The notes below the pieces were generated by a model, which was not told the origin of the DNA, made no database searches, and saw nothing but the letters and a program-made list of their open reading frames with translations. The translations under genes and the position numbers were made by a program. Shown here piece by piece: positions 44,256 through 53,661 of a stretch of 64,000 bases of DNA; position 1 is the first letter of the stretch, and every line of letters starts with the position of its first letter. This DNA is from Acetobacter aceti (GTDB lineage Bacteria > Pseudomonadota > Alphaproteobacteria > Acetobacterales > Acetobacteraceae), in contig NZ_CP014692.1 in NCBI RefSeq assembly GCF_002005445.1, positions 3,661,038-3,725,037 on the forward strand, given 5' to 3'.

Positions 44256-44936
44256 ATGTTGAAGCAATTCAGCTTGCTGTATACTGTTGCCGGCGATTTC
44301 CCTCATCATATCAGTGAGAAGTTTTTTGCCGCTTTGCTTGCTTCGCGCCACGTGCCTTTTCTGGCGTGTCAGCTTTTTCTTCTGTCTCTGTCCAACTGTG
44401 GGTATTACGCCTCCCGAGTGGCGCACAAGGCGCAGGCAAGCATGATCGGCATGAATGAAAATGATATGCAGGCATGTGCAGGCATACCCGATAAAATCAA
44501 AAAAATTGATGATCACATGACGATTTATGAATATCAGAGGGTCCGTAATATCGGGGTTTCAGCCAATTCAACGCTGATCCCGGTGCAATCCGTGCAGAAT
44601 ATTGTCAGTGCGATGGGCGGCGGAGACGGAAAGAACTGCATAGCTGATTTTCGGGTCGTCGATGGAAAAGTGCAGGATATTTACTATAGCGGTGATAATG
44701 ACATGCTGATCGGCACGGATGGCGTATGCTCTACCGTCGTGCGGGGATGTGTGAGGCGGAATGTTGCATCCGGCAGCCGTCCAAAAGGCTGGATTTCGGC
44801 TTTCATGGAGCCGCAGCCAGAGGAAAAGAGCGCTTCAGTTGTGCAGACCGCCGGGGACAATATACAGCCCACAACCACACAGCCCCGCCTCTTCAATACG
44901 AACGGTGCGACCATCGCCGCAGGAACAGGCCATTAG
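44256..44936 (+). CDS. Hypothetical lipoprotein-like protein
   Basis: This 226-residue frame has an N-terminal hydrophobic stretch (VPFLACQLFLLSLSNCGYYA) that could be a lipoprotein signal, though LSNC is not an ideal lipobox. The rest begins ASMIGMNENDMQACAGIPDKI and has a central charged segment and a disordered tail. No family is recognised. If the true start is internal, near residue 35, the signal would sit at the N-terminus as expected. It follows ybaK by 45 bases on the same strand. Confidence 0.5.
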   Translation: MLKQFSLLYTVAGDFPHHISEKFFAALLASRHVPFLACQLFLLSLSNCGYYASRVAHKAQASMIGMNENDMQACAGIPDKIKKIDDHMTIYEYQRVRNIGVSANSTLIPVQSVQNIVSAMGGGDGKNCIADFRVVDGKVQDIYYSGDNDMLIGTDGVCSTVVRGCVRRNVASGSRPKGWISAFMEPQPEEKSASVVQTAGDNIQPTTTQPRLFNTNGATIAAGTGH

Positions 44937-45380
44937 CTGTTTAGTCTTGGTGTTTGACCGGGCAGGCCGCTCGTCAACATCAAAGAAACCAGACTGCTTC
45001 AATGAGCCATCTCATCCAATCACAACATGAGGAATGGAATCACAGCGACGGGCATAGAACCAGAGGGTTTTTAGAACCCACCAACTGTTCCGAATGTATA
45101 TAGAACCAGACGGAATGTCATTGCGCTTCGTTGGAGCACAGGGGGCGACTCTTCCGGCTCGCTGGAGAGACCCGTCTTGGTATTATACGAAGGACTGATA
45201 GCGATGCGCTCCCCGGAGCGTGCAGAAGATGGAAACAGGCTTGTTCTCTCAGATGAGTGGGCAAAGGGATGGTCATTTGGCGACCCAAGCGGCTCTGTGA
45301 AAGCTCAGGCAACGGAGCCTTTCAAGAAAAGACAGCCAAAAACTTCATTGCTACCACGGTTTGATTGCGAAACAGCTGTC
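44937..45380. other. Intergenic region, nothing recognised
   Basis: This 444-base gap contains only short, overlapping frames with no family features. AGAACC occurs twice around 45058-45105 (in ATAGAACCAGAGGG and ATAGAACCAGACGG), which is a minor direct repeat. No RNA gene was seen. Confidence 0.4.
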
Positions 45381-46208
45381 TTACAGACCACGATCCCGCT
45401 TGATGACATCCCAGGCTGCATTGATACTGGAAATCCTGACAACTGCCGCATCAATTTCAGACTGGGATGCATTCCGAGCCGAGAGAGTATCCGGATGATT
45501 GGCCCGAACCAGAGTGCGCCATGTCGTCCTGATTTCTTCGTTCGAAGCTTCTATGGAAACCCCCAGCACAGCATAGGCTGCGTTCTCCGCCATGGCCGGA
45601 CGGGAACGTCCGCCTTCTGCCCGGCTCCATGCTCCCGCGCTCAGACCAAAAGCCTTATGCACTGTTTTGAGAAATTTTATCTCAGCAGGGTGGAGAGCAT
45701 CGTCTTTTGCACAATCCGCCCGCGCCACGAAAAAGAGCACGCCGAGCAGATCCTCAAGCATGAGATGGTCATCACGATAAGCCTGACCCAGTTCACGGGC
45801 GAATCTTTCGTAATCGTCCGTCCTTTGACGGGCGAGATCGAACAGACGACCGACTTCAGACGCGTTTTCCGGCGGAATTCTCAGGCGCGACTTGAAGGCG
45901 TCGATTTCCTTGCGATTGACCGGCGCATCGCACTTCGCAAGTTTGGCGCATAACAGCACCGTACAGAGCGCGTAAAGCTGGTCCTTCCTGCCTGTGACCG
46001 CAGCCAGTTTGGCGGCGACAAAAGCGGCCGCGCTATTGGGGTCCGGCGCAGCGCGCGCAGCCCAACGATCACTCCATCCGCCTGCCGGCGGCTCCAGCAG
46101 AGACCCACGATCAGCCGCATGCCCAAGAGCCGCGCCGAGCACCGCTCCCATTCGTCCGCCAACCGCAAACCCAGCCACGGTTCCGAATAGTTTGCCCCAG
46201 ATAGCCAT
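45381..46208 (-). CDS. TerB/DjlA-like co-chaperone with C-terminal J domain
   Basis: This 275-residue protein begins with a glycine-rich hydrophobic segment (LFGTVAGFAVGGRMGAVLGA) that can anchor it in the membrane. A central TerB-like domain (about residues 75-190) is followed by a J domain (AYAVLGVSIEASNEEIRTTW) carrying the HPD motif in RANHPDTL. The layout matches DjlA, which stimulates DnaK at the membrane. It is a single gene in the minus direction. The J domain ends near the C-terminus (NAAWDVIKRDRGL). Confidence 0.88.
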   Translation of the reverse strand: MAIWGKLFGTVAGFAVGGRMGAVLGAALGHAADRGSLLEPPAGGWSDRWAARAAPDPNSAAAFVAAKLAAVTGRKDQLYALCTVLLCAKLAKCDAPVNRKEIDAFKSRLRIPPENASEVGRLFDLARQRTDDYERFARELGQAYRDDHLMLEDLLGVLFFVARADCAKDDALHPAEIKFLKTVHKAFGLSAGAWSRAEGGRSRPAMAENAAYAVLGVSIEASNEEIRTTWRTLVRANHPDTLSARNASQSEIDAAVVRISSINAAWDVIKRDRGL

Positions 46209-46298
46209 GTGAAGACTCTAGCACTCCCTGCCGCAAGGACTAAAGCCCCCTTGTTATCGGGGCAGCCCACCTCGCACAGCAGAATGAAAAGTCCGTTC

Positions 46299-46496
46299 TT
46301 ACAGGGTCGTTTCCGAAGGCCGGTCAATAGCTGAATGGGCGAGACTCACCAGATCATTTGCCAGACCTGGCAAACCGGCCTGCCAGACGACATCGGCCAG
46401 TTGAAGCAGGGAGTGCGAGATCAGAATCGGGCTGGCCTCGGGGCAGTGCGGCAGGCGCAGGATATTCCCTGACATGGATTTCTCATCTGAAGTCAT
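46299..46496 (-). CDS. Small hypothetical protein
   Basis: This frame of about 65 residues has the segment ISHSLLQLADVVWQAGLPGL, an amphipathic helix-like stretch. The start is uncertain: ATGs at 46589, 46496 and 46475 are in frame and none has a good ribosome-binding site. No family is recognised. It may not be expressed. Confidence 0.3.
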   Translation of the reverse strand: MTSDEKSMSGNILRLPHCPEASPILISHSLLQLADVVWQAGLPGLANDLVSLAHSAIDRPSETTL

Positions 46497-46743
46497 GCGG
46501 TTGGAGGTCGGTGTTTTCCGGGCATGTGACGCTAGGAGCGTCGAGGTTTCTGACGGGTTAATAAAATAAGAAATTGGGGTGCTCTTCATTTTGGTAAAAC
46601 TGCATATTCCTGATGGGGCAGAGAGTGCCGCCTCAGACAGATTTTACCATTCTTCCTTATGGAATGAGGTTTTCTGCCAGCTATCAGAGATCGGGAAGCG
46701 GCAGTGCGACTGTATCCTGTCCCAAAGACGAAACAGTATCTGA

Positions 46744-46953
46744 TCAGGTGATTTGCAATGCTGCAACACGTAATGCTGACGCCAGAGGACGATTCGGATC
46801 GCGGTTGCCGTCTATTGCTTCTACCAGTTTCCCGATTGTCAGCCCTCGCTGCTCCGCCATCGAGTCCAGAACGGCCCAGAATTCGGGCTCGAGCGCCACG
46901 CTGGTGCCATGACCGGAGAGAATGAGGCTGCGTTTGAGAAGATGGCGGGTCAT
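46744..46953 (-). CDS. Ribbon-helix-helix domain protein
   Basis: This 69-residue protein has LLKRSLILSGHGTSVALEPE, a strand followed by a helix, and a helical second half, matching the RHH_4 family (PF13467) of alphaproteobacteria. It may bind DNA as a dimer. It overlaps the end of queG by four bases, so it is co-transcribed and translationally coupled with it. Its targets are unknown. Confidence 0.8.
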   Translation of the reverse strand: MTRHLLKRSLILSGHGTSVALEPEFWAVLDSMAEQRGLTIGKLVEAIDGNRDPNRPLASALRVAALQIT

Positions 46954-48068
46954 GGTCGCCCGCCAGCGGAAGCCATGGAAGAAACAGTGCCCGCAACCTG
47001 TTTCGTCAGCCGGTCCATCGCCCAGGCCGCAGCCTCCGCCACAACCGGATCCGGGTCATGACATAATGTCTCGGCGGCCTGCGTCATCGTGCTGTCACCT
47101 GAGTTTCCGATAGCGATAAGCACGTTGCGCACAAAGCGGTTGCGCCCGATCCGCTTGATCGGCGAGCCTGAAAACAGAGAGCGGAAACCGGCATCGTCAA
47201 GAGCGGCCAGATCAGACAGACTGGGCGCAATCAGGTCTTCCCGTGCTTTCAGCTTCATCACGTGCGATTCCTCGGCGAAGCGGTTCCATGGGCAGGCGGA
47301 CAGGCAGTCGTCACAGCCGTAGATATGGTTTCCCATCGCTTCGCGGAACTCAAGAGGTATCGGTCCGGCATATTCAATAGTGAGATAGGAAATGCAGCGA
47401 CGTGCGTCCAGTTGATAAGGCGCGGGAAAGGCGTTGGTCGGGCAGACCGCGAGGCAGCGGGAACAACTGCCGCATCGGCCTGCGCGGTGAGCTGTCGGTG
47501 GCAATGCGAGTGTCGTGTAGATTTCGCCCAGCAGCAGCCAGCTTCCATGATCGCGCGAAACGAGATTGGTGTGTTTCCCCTGCCAGCCCAGCCCCGCCCG
47601 TTCAGCCAGAGGTTTTTCGGGTACCGGAGCGGTGTCGACAAAGACCTTGACCTCAGCCTTCAGCTCGACGCGGCGGGTTTCCGCGACAAGATACTGAGCA
47701 AGGTGTTTGAGCATCCCCTTGATGATGTCATGATAATCCCGGTTGCGGGCATAGACCGAGATATTGCCACACCCTTTCTCGGACAGTGTGGCCAGTGGAT
47801 CGCCTTCCGGTGCGTAGGACAATCCGAGCGAAATCACGCTGCGGGCTTCCGGCCATAATCCGTTGGGGTGCGCACGCGATTCCACCCGCTCGGCCATCCA
47901 CGTCATCGTCCCATGATGTCCCTGTGCAAGCATGTCCCGTAAACGGACTCCGGTTTCCGTCCCGATCTCAGCGTCGCAGATTCCAAAGGCATGAAAACCC
48001 AGTTCCCGGGCCTTGGTCTCCATTCGCTCAGCAAGCCTGAGCATGACTGTGGAGGAGGAAGAAGACAT
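46950..48068 (-). CDS. queG: Epoxyqueuosine reductase
   Basis: This 372-residue enzyme reduces epoxyqueuosine to queuosine in tRNA, using cobalamin and two [4Fe-4S] clusters. The cluster ligands are visible in CGSCSRCLAVCP and in GCDDCLSACPWN. The C-terminal part has HEAT-like repeats (IAIGNSGDSTMTQAAETL). The ATG at 48068 is preceded by GAGGAAACAGGA; the longer frame upstream was rejected. The gene overlaps the RHH gene downstream. Confidence 0.95.
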   Translation of the reverse strand: MSSSSSTVMLRLAERMETKARELGFHAFGICDAEIGTETGVRLRDMLAQGHHGTMTWMAERVESRAHPNGLWPEARSVISLGLSYAPEGDPLATLSEKGCGNISVYARNRDYHDIIKGMLKHLAQYLVAETRRVELKAEVKVFVDTAPVPEKPLAERAGLGWQGKHTNLVSRDHGSWLLLGEIYTTLALPPTAHRAGRCGSCSRCLAVCPTNAFPAPYQLDARRCISYLTIEYAGPIPLEFREAMGNHIYGCDDCLSACPWNRFAEESHVMKLKAREDLIAPSLSDLAALDDAGFRSLFSGSPIKRIGRNRFVRNVLIAIGNSGDSTMTQAAETLCHDPDPVVAEAAAWAMDRLTKQVAGTVSSMASAGGRP

Positions 48069-48610
48069 TCCTGTTTCCTCTGATGGAAAGAGCGGGAGGA
48101 TAATCCGGACCCCGGGTCGCTCTGCGACTGGACTGATGACGAGCCTTCTTTCGCCATGAGAAAGAGCAGGCGGGCTTATCTGAAAGCACGCTATTGATAT
48201 CAAAAAAATCGGGTGTCATCTGTTTTCAAGGAAAGGACAGTCTCGGAAGTTTTTCCGAAAAGGCTTTCACCAGAATTTTCTTCTTTATTTACAAGAGTAT
48301 TTTGGAAATAAACTTTTAAATCAAAAAAGACGAACAATCCGCGGCAAGGGCGTCTCTGACCCTGGTTTTGCTTCCCGATACTGTCCACTCATGGCGTGGA
48401 AAGACCCGTCGATAGCCCGATTGTAGCCGCAAAACGCCTCTGTCAGGATTTCAGACGCTGCCGTCCCGTGACCCGCTCCCTCTTGCAATAACGGCCCGGA
48501 TATCGCACCCCATAGGCGCGTTCTGCGCGTCCACCACGGAACTGAAGCCCATACGTGCCCAGCCGGGTGACTACTCAGGATGCGCTGACAGGATCAGGAG
48601 ATATCCGGCT
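48069..48610. other. Intergenic region between divergent queG and hemF
   Basis: No gene is seen in 542 bases. A GGAAGTTTTTCCGAAAAGGC segment near 48245 resembles the family A palindromic repeats. The region should hold promoters for both divergent genes. Confidence 0.4.
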
Positions 48611-49540
48611 ATGGATGAAATCACCGCCCCTTTCTCTGCCGACGCCCGGCATTACGAACCTCTGAAGCCGGAAGCGCAGCAGTGGTTTGAGTCGCTGCGC
48701 GACCGGATCTGCGCCGCTTTCGAGAGCATCGAAACAGATGCAGCGGCAAGCGACGCCCCGACATTGCCGGGACGCTCCAGGGCCGCCGGGCGGTTCGAGC
48801 GCACGGCGTGGACACGCGAAGCTGGAGAAGACGCCCATACCGAAGGCGGCGGCGTGATGAGCGTCATGCGTGGGCGTGTGTTCGAGAAGGTCGGCGTCAA
48901 TGTCTCGGCCGTCTCGGGTGAGTTCAGCCCTGAATTCCGCAAGTCGATCCCTGGTGCGTCCGAAGATCCGCGTTTCTTCGCGACCGGCATCAGCCTGGTC
49001 GCCCATATGTGCAGTCCTGTTGTGCCGGCGGCGCATTTCAATACACGGATGATCGTCACAACGCAGGGCTGGTTCGGCGGCGGCGGCGACATCACACCGA
49101 TGTTCCCCGAAAGCGAGGAGGCGCAGGACGATGCTGCGATCTTCCATGACGGCTTCCGGCTTGCCTGCGAAAAGCACGATCCTGAATATTACCCGCGCTT
49201 CAAGGCTTGGTGTGACAAGTATTTCTATCTGCCGCATCGTCTGGAGCCACGCGGTCTGGGCGGCATTTTCTATGACCGCCTGCACAGTGGCGATCCCCTC
49301 ATGGATTTTGCCTTTACGAGAGATGTGGGGCTGGCGTTTCTTGAGACCTTCCCGAACATCGTGCGGTCCCGCATGATGGAATCATGGACAGAAGAACAGC
49401 GTGAGCAGCAACTGATCCGCCGTGGCCGGTATGTGGAGTTCAATCTGCTGCAGGACCGTGGCACACTCTTCGGTCTGAAGACCGGCGGCCATACCGAGGC
49501 AATCCTCATGAGCATGCCTCCTGAGGTGAAATGGCCCTGA
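48611..49540 (+). CDS. hemF: Oxygen-dependent coproporphyrinogen III oxidase
   Basis: This 309-residue enzyme decarboxylates coproporphyrinogen III to protoporphyrinogen IX using oxygen, in heme synthesis. The family segments [41 protein letters not shown] and [20 protein letters not shown] are all visible. Length is typical. It would supply heme for the cytochromes assembled by the ccm operon, though the two loci are apart. Confidence 0.96.
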   Translation: MDEITAPFSADARHYEPLKPEAQQWFESLRDRICAAFESIETDAAASDAPTLPGRSRAAGRFERTAWTREAGEDAHTEGGGVMSVMRGRVFEKVGVNVSAVSGEFSPEFRKSIPGASEDPRFFATGISLVAHMCSPVVPAAHFNTRMIVTTQGWFGGGGDITPMFPESEEAQDDAAIFHDGFRLACEKHDPEYYPRFKAWCDKYFYLPHRLEPRGLGGIFYDRLHSGDPLMDFAFTRDVGLAFLETFPNIVRSRMMESWTEEQREQQLIRRGRYVEFNLLQDRGTLFGLKTGGHTEAILMSMPPEVKWP

Positions 49541-49668
49541 TGTCCACGACTCTGGCGTCCATGAGCCTGAGTGTCATGGTGCTGACAGCCATAGAACGGC
49601 CTTAACTTTATAGTGGTAATATTCCTTAAACTGTTACCACGACCATCTTTCAGGGAGACTACCGCGTC

Positions 49669-50814
49669 TTGTCAGCAAAAGACCTGCCATCCGACAGCCG
49701 TTTCTCACAAGGCCATCCGCGGCGCTACGACCGGCGGACTCTTCTGAAGGCGGCTCTCGGCCTCGCGGCAGGTTCTGGTGCAGGCTCCTTCCTGACCGCC
49801 CGCGCTTTCGCGCACAGTTCTGAAACTGATGGGCTTCTGCACGCTGCCTCGGCCGCTGTGCGCGCTCCGACGCTGGGTACTCCCGGCCTGATCGTCGCGG
49901 GCAGTCCGGGCACCGGCCCCGCCCGCTGGGCTCCCGTTCTTGCCCCGGCTCTCGAGGTGACGCTGCCCAGTGACGGGCCCATCAATCTGCAGAATGTGGC
50001 TGGCCAGGATGGTGTCACGGGCGCCAATCTTTTCGATGCTCAGGCTTCCGGTGAAAATGCCCTGCTGGTTCCGGGAACGGCAATCCTCGCCGCCCTGTCC
50101 GGTGATTCACGGGTGCATTTCGATTATCAGCGCTGGTTGCCGGTGGCGCTGATAGCGGGCTCTCCGCTGGTTGTCGGGCATGTCGATTTTCGCCGCTCCC
50201 TGCGCACCCTGCTGCAGAACAGACCCGTCCGCGTCGCCGTGACGACACCAACAGGCGCAGAGTTGCCGACACTTCTGGCTATGGCGATCCTGTCGATGCG
50301 GGCCATCCCTGTACGCGGACTTGCGACCCCGCAGACTTCCATCGAGGCGCTGCAACGGGGAGAAGTGGACGTTGTGCAGCTCTCTCCGGACAACGCCACA
50401 CCGGAACTCCTCGCCGCGCTGAAGGATAAAGGCTTTGTGCCGCTGTTTTCCCTGACGGCAGAGGAGGGGGGAAGCCTTCCCGACTTTGCCGCCCGGTTTA
50501 CCAGCGTGCGGGGACATGCGCCGGACCATGCGCTTTACCCAGCCTATCAGGCTACCGCTCATGCAGCATCCATCGAAGCCGCGCTGATGCTGCCCATGCT
50601 CACGCCGCCTGCAAACGCGGCGCTATGGCGACATGCGGCGCACCTGACCGCTGCCCAGCCCGCCATTGATGATGTCGCCCGGAAGAATCATACGCATCTC
50701 ATCACTGAGGCGAATGTTTTCCCTTTTTATGCAGCGCTGACTCCACCGCTGGCAGGGATCCTCGCCTTTCGTCGGTGGCTCTCCGCTTCTTCCGTCTTCT
50801 GGCGGACCGGCTGA
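49669..50814 (+). CDS. Tat-exported periplasmic protein, distant Bug/TctC-like binding protein
   Basis: This 381-residue protein has a twin-arginine signal: DRRTLLKAALGLAAGSGAGS, with cleavage near ARAFAHS. The body has paired alpha/beta lobes with VAVTTPTGAELPTLLAMAIL and EALQRGEVDVVQLSPDN, which resemble tricarboxylate-binding Bug proteins that serve tripartite transporters. The match is weak. The start codon is TTG at 49669 with AGGGAG upstream. No transporter gene is adjacent, so its partner is unknown. Confidence 0.6.
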   Translation: MSAKDLPSDSRFSQGHPRRYDRRTLLKAALGLAAGSGAGSFLTARAFAHSSETDGLLHAASAAVRAPTLGTPGLIVAGSPGTGPARWAPVLAPALEVTLPSDGPINLQNVAGQDGVTGANLFDAQASGENALLVPGTAILAALSGDSRVHFDYQRWLPVALIAGSPLVVGHVDFRRSLRTLLQNRPVRVAVTTPTGAELPTLLAMAILSMRAIPVRGLATPQTSIEALQRGEVDVVQLSPDNATPELLAALKDKGFVPLFSLTAEEGGSLPDFAARFTSVRGHAPDHALYPAYQATAHAASIEAALMLPMLTPPANAALWRHAAHLTAAQPAIDDVARKNHTHLITEANVFPFYAALTPPLAGILAFRRWLSASSVFWRTG

Positions 50815-50862
50815 CAAACCCGCCCGGGGTTATCGTAAAGGGAGCAATCGCAGGCTTGCCGG

Positions 50863-52704
50863 TCAGACGCTCTGAAAGCCGTCCAGCAGCCGCCCGATCT
50901 CTCCGGCATCCGTTTCGGCCAGAATGCGCCGCGCCAGCAGACGGCAGTCATTGTAATCGGTATGCCGCACGACCTGCTTCACACGCGGCACCATGGAGGC
51001 CGACATGGAAAAGGACCGGCAACCGAGCCCGATCAGGAGCGGGGTGAGGCGCGGATTGGCGGCGATTTCCCCACACACCGAAACGGGACATCGTTCAAGG
51101 AAGGCTGCGGAGAGGACTTCGCTGATCATCCGCAGAACAGCCGGATGAAGCGGGTTGTAGAGATCCAGCACTTCCGAGGATGCCCGATCCGCGGCCAGAG
51201 TGTACATCGTCAGGTCATTTGAGCCGATCGCCAGAAAATCAGCATGCTGCGCCAGATGTCCCGCCGTCAGCGCCGCAGCCGGGGTCTCGATCATCACGCC
51301 CAGCGGCGGCAGGGTCTCACCGGTTTCAATACCCTTGCGCTTCAGGCGGCGCGCCACCCGTTCGTAGATCTCGCGGGCCGCCACAATTTCCGAAGCGACA
51401 GTGACCATCGGCAGCAGGACACGCACCGGCCCTTTCGCCGCAGCCCGCAGAATGGCCGCGAACTGCGTCTCCAGCAGGTCGGGATGTTCCAGCAGAAGCC
51501 GGATGCCCCGCACTCCAAGAGCCGGATTGACCGAATCACGTCCGACAACCCCGGCGCGGATCAACGCCTCTCCCTGTTTTTCACCGCCCCAGTCCAGCAC
51601 GCGGATGGTCGTGGGATCAGATCCCATGGTGGAGACGATTGCGGCATAGATGTCGTACTGGGTGGCTTCGTCAGGAAGCGTCTCGGCGTTGATGAACAGA
51701 AATTCCGTGCGCAGCAGTCCGATCCCGGCAGCACCCGACTGTGCGATCAGAGGCAATTCGGCCGGAAGCTCCAGATTGGCCTGCAGAGTGATTTTCTCGC
51801 CGCTGGACATGCGCGACGACAGCCGTCGCATCCGCCCGAGTTCCTGCCGCTCCTGCGCATAGGCCGCGACCTGTTTCCGGGCCTGCCGCGTGGTGCGGGC
51901 TGACGGGCTGACCGTGATACTGCCTGAATAACCGTCCACGACCAGCGTGGTGCCGTCCGTGACGTGATCGAACACTCCTTCGACCGCAAGCACGGCGGGA
52001 ACGCCCAGAGCCCGCAACATGATGGCAGTATGGCCCGTCGCACCCCCATCCTCGGTGACAACCGCCGCAACGCGGGCCGGATCAATCAGCGCGGCGTCGG
52101 CGGGGCGGAGCGTATGCGCCACCAGAATCGAGCCGTCCGGCATATTGGACAATGACAGAAAGGCTTCCCGCATGAGATTGCGGATCACCCGGCGACCGAT
52201 TTCCCTGAACTCGCCTGCCCTGCGTTCAGCAGCAGCGGCATCTTCTCCAGCGAGCTGCCGTTCCTCGCTGGACGCCAGCATCAGGTCCGCCAGTTCGGCA
52301 GTCGCCTCGTGCACAGCGGCTTCGGCGGTCATGCCGCTATCCAGACGACTGACAACGCCGTTCTGCAGGCGGGATGGTCCCAGCATACGCTGGTAAACCT
52401 CCAGCATCGGCCCGATCTCGACCTGCGTTTCTTCCGGCAGCCGGGCAATACGGTTCTGAAGTTTTTTCAGCTGGCCAATGGAACGCTCGACCGCCTCGCT
52501 GAAGCGGGTATGTTCCTGTTCCCGTGTCAGATGGCTGATCCGGGCCTCGGGTTCCAGCGAGAGATCTTCACCCACAACAAACGCCGGACCGATCGCGAAG
52601 CCTGCCCCGATGGGCTCGCCACGCAGAAAATATTCACCCCCCGGCTCGTCCATTCCGTTTCTGGTGGAATCTTCTCCGCGACTGGAACTTCGCTGAGCGT
52701 TCAT
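50863..52704 (-). CDS. ptsI: Phosphoenolpyruvate-protein phosphotransferase (PTS enzyme I)
   Basis: This 613-residue enzyme I takes phosphate from PEP and passes it to HPr. The phosphorylated histidine is H225 in GGATGHTAIMLRALGVPAV. The PEP-binding signature GIGLLRTEFLF and the catalytic DFLAIGSNDLTMYTLAADR segment follow. An N-terminal extension of about 27 residues precedes the usual start. The gene follows ptsH by 112 bases on the same strand. With no sugar-specific EIIBC present, it probably serves a regulatory relay. Confidence 0.95.
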   Translation of the reverse strand: MNAQRSSSRGEDSTRNGMDEPGGEYFLRGEPIGAGFAIGPAFVVGEDLSLEPEARISHLTREQEHTRFSEAVERSIGQLKKLQNRIARLPEETQVEIGPMLEVYQRMLGPSRLQNGVVSRLDSGMTAEAAVHEATAELADLMLASSEERQLAGEDAAAAERRAGEFREIGRRVIRNLMREAFLSLSNMPDGSILVAHTLRPADAALIDPARVAAVVTEDGGATGHTAIMLRALGVPAVLAVEGVFDHVTDGTTLVVDGYSGSITVSPSARTTRQARKQVAAYAQERQELGRMRRLSSRMSSGEKITLQANLELPAELPLIAQSGAAGIGLLRTEFLFINAETLPDEATQYDIYAAIVSTMGSDPTTIRVLDWGGEKQGEALIRAGVVGRDSVNPALGVRGIRLLLEHPDLLETQFAAILRAAAKGPVRVLLPMVTVASEIVAAREIYERVARRLKRKGIETGETLPPLGVMIETPAAALTAGHLAQHADFLAIGSNDLTMYTLAADRASSEVLDLYNPLHPAVLRMISEVLSAAFLERCPVSVCGEIAANPRLTPLLIGLGCRSFSMSASMVPRVKQVVRHTDYNDCRLLARRILAETDAGEIGRLLDGFQSV

Positions 52705-52816
52705 TTCATCCCCATCAGAACATCACCCGGCCACACGAAAACACCTGACCGGGGAAGGTGTCCGTCAGATAGCCGCCCGACGGAGTGTCCGTGAAACGGT
52801 GTGAACGGCCACGACC

Positions 52817-53125
52817 TTAACCCGCCTCAGCGGTTGCTTCAGTATCTTCGCCAAATCCACCGCCGACAAGAGTGTCCAGAGCCTCGAGCGCTTCCGCCGC
52901 CTGCACCCCGATGGCGGACAGGGTGATCGTGGCGCCGACCCCTGCACCCAGAAGCATGAGTCCCATGATGGAGCAGGCTGACACCACTTCACTGCCGTAA
53001 GTGACTGTCACCTCGGCATTCCATTTCTCGGCTTCAGCAACAAACTTCGCCGAGGCGCGGGCATGCAGACCTTTGGCGTTCACGATTGTCACTGTCCGGG
53101 TGATGGCGGGTTCAGATTTTTCCAT
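52817..53125 (-). CDS. ptsH: Phosphocarrier protein HPr
   Basis: This 102-residue protein has the phosphorylated histidine in AKGLHARASAKF (the His15 equivalent) and the regulatory serine in ACSIMGLMLLGAGVG (the Ser46 equivalent) for HprK. A C-terminal acidic tail (GGGFGEDTEATAEAG) is longer than usual. The ATG at 53125 overlaps the upstream EIIA stop codon (TGATG). It passes phosphate from enzyme I and is also the substrate of the HprK encoded in this operon. Confidence 0.95.
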   Translation of the reverse strand: MEKSEPAITRTVTIVNAKGLHARASAKFVAEAEKWNAEVTVTYGSEVVSACSIMGLMLLGAGVGATITLSAIGVQAAEALEALDTLVGGGFGEDTEATAEAG

Positions 53126-53661
53126 CAACCGACAGCCATCTTGCGTCCAGCCATCACGCTTATGGGCGACAGTGGCTCGGGGCAGGATTTTTCAGGACGT
53201 GACGGGAAGATGTGGACCTGATCGCTTGCGGCGCTCTCGGAGCATCGACGCGCACCCTCCAGACATTGCAGGGGAAGGTGAGAAGCGCGGCTGATATATT
53301 TGTGGGCTGCCTGCTCGGCAGCCGTCGCGCACTCTTCAAGCGTATGCAGATCGCGCATCTGGGCCAGCTTGACCAGCATCGGGAGATTGGCCCCGCCCAG
53401 CACTTCGATCCGCCCCGCTTCCATCATGGCGACGGCGAGATTGGAGGGCGTGCTGCCGAACATGTCGGTCACGAGCATGACGCCGTCGCCGTCATCAACC
53501 CTGGCGACGCAGGCTTCCAGTTCGAGACGGCGCGCCACCAGATCATCATCCGATCCCACACTGACAGCCTCCAGTCTTTCCTGTGGTCCCACAACGTGTT
53601 CAAGCGTTTCCCGCAAAGCCACACCCAGAGCACCCTGAGTGACCAGTACAATGCCGATCAT
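53125..53661 (-). CDS. PTS EIIA(Man)-family protein with Gln at the usual phosphohistidine position
   Basis: This 178-residue protein aligns with EIIA domains of the mannose/fructose family encoded beside HprK and HPr in alphaproteobacteria (IGIVLVT, DGVMLVTDMFGSTPSNLAVAMM). The active-site histidine expected in VTHG is replaced by Q9 (VTQG, codon CAG). A C-terminal extension of about 50 residues beyond KYI is also unusual. The protein could be unable to take phosphate and act as a dedicated binding partner; this is inference. It overlaps rapZ and ptsH by a few bases. Confidence 0.85.
   Translation of the reverse strand: MIGIVLVTQGALGVALRETLEHVVGPQERLEAVSVGSDDDLVARRLELEACVARVDDGDGVMLVTDMFGSTPSNLAVAMMEAGRIEVLGGANLPMLVKLAQMRDLHTLEECATAAEQAAHKYISRASHLPLQCLEGARRCSESAASDQVHIFPSRPEKSCPEPLSPISVMAGRKMAVG

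Noticed and set aside
45177..45953. 258-codon plus-strand frame
   Set aside because: Most of it is antisense to the TerB/J-domain gene; the unique N-terminal part matches nothing.
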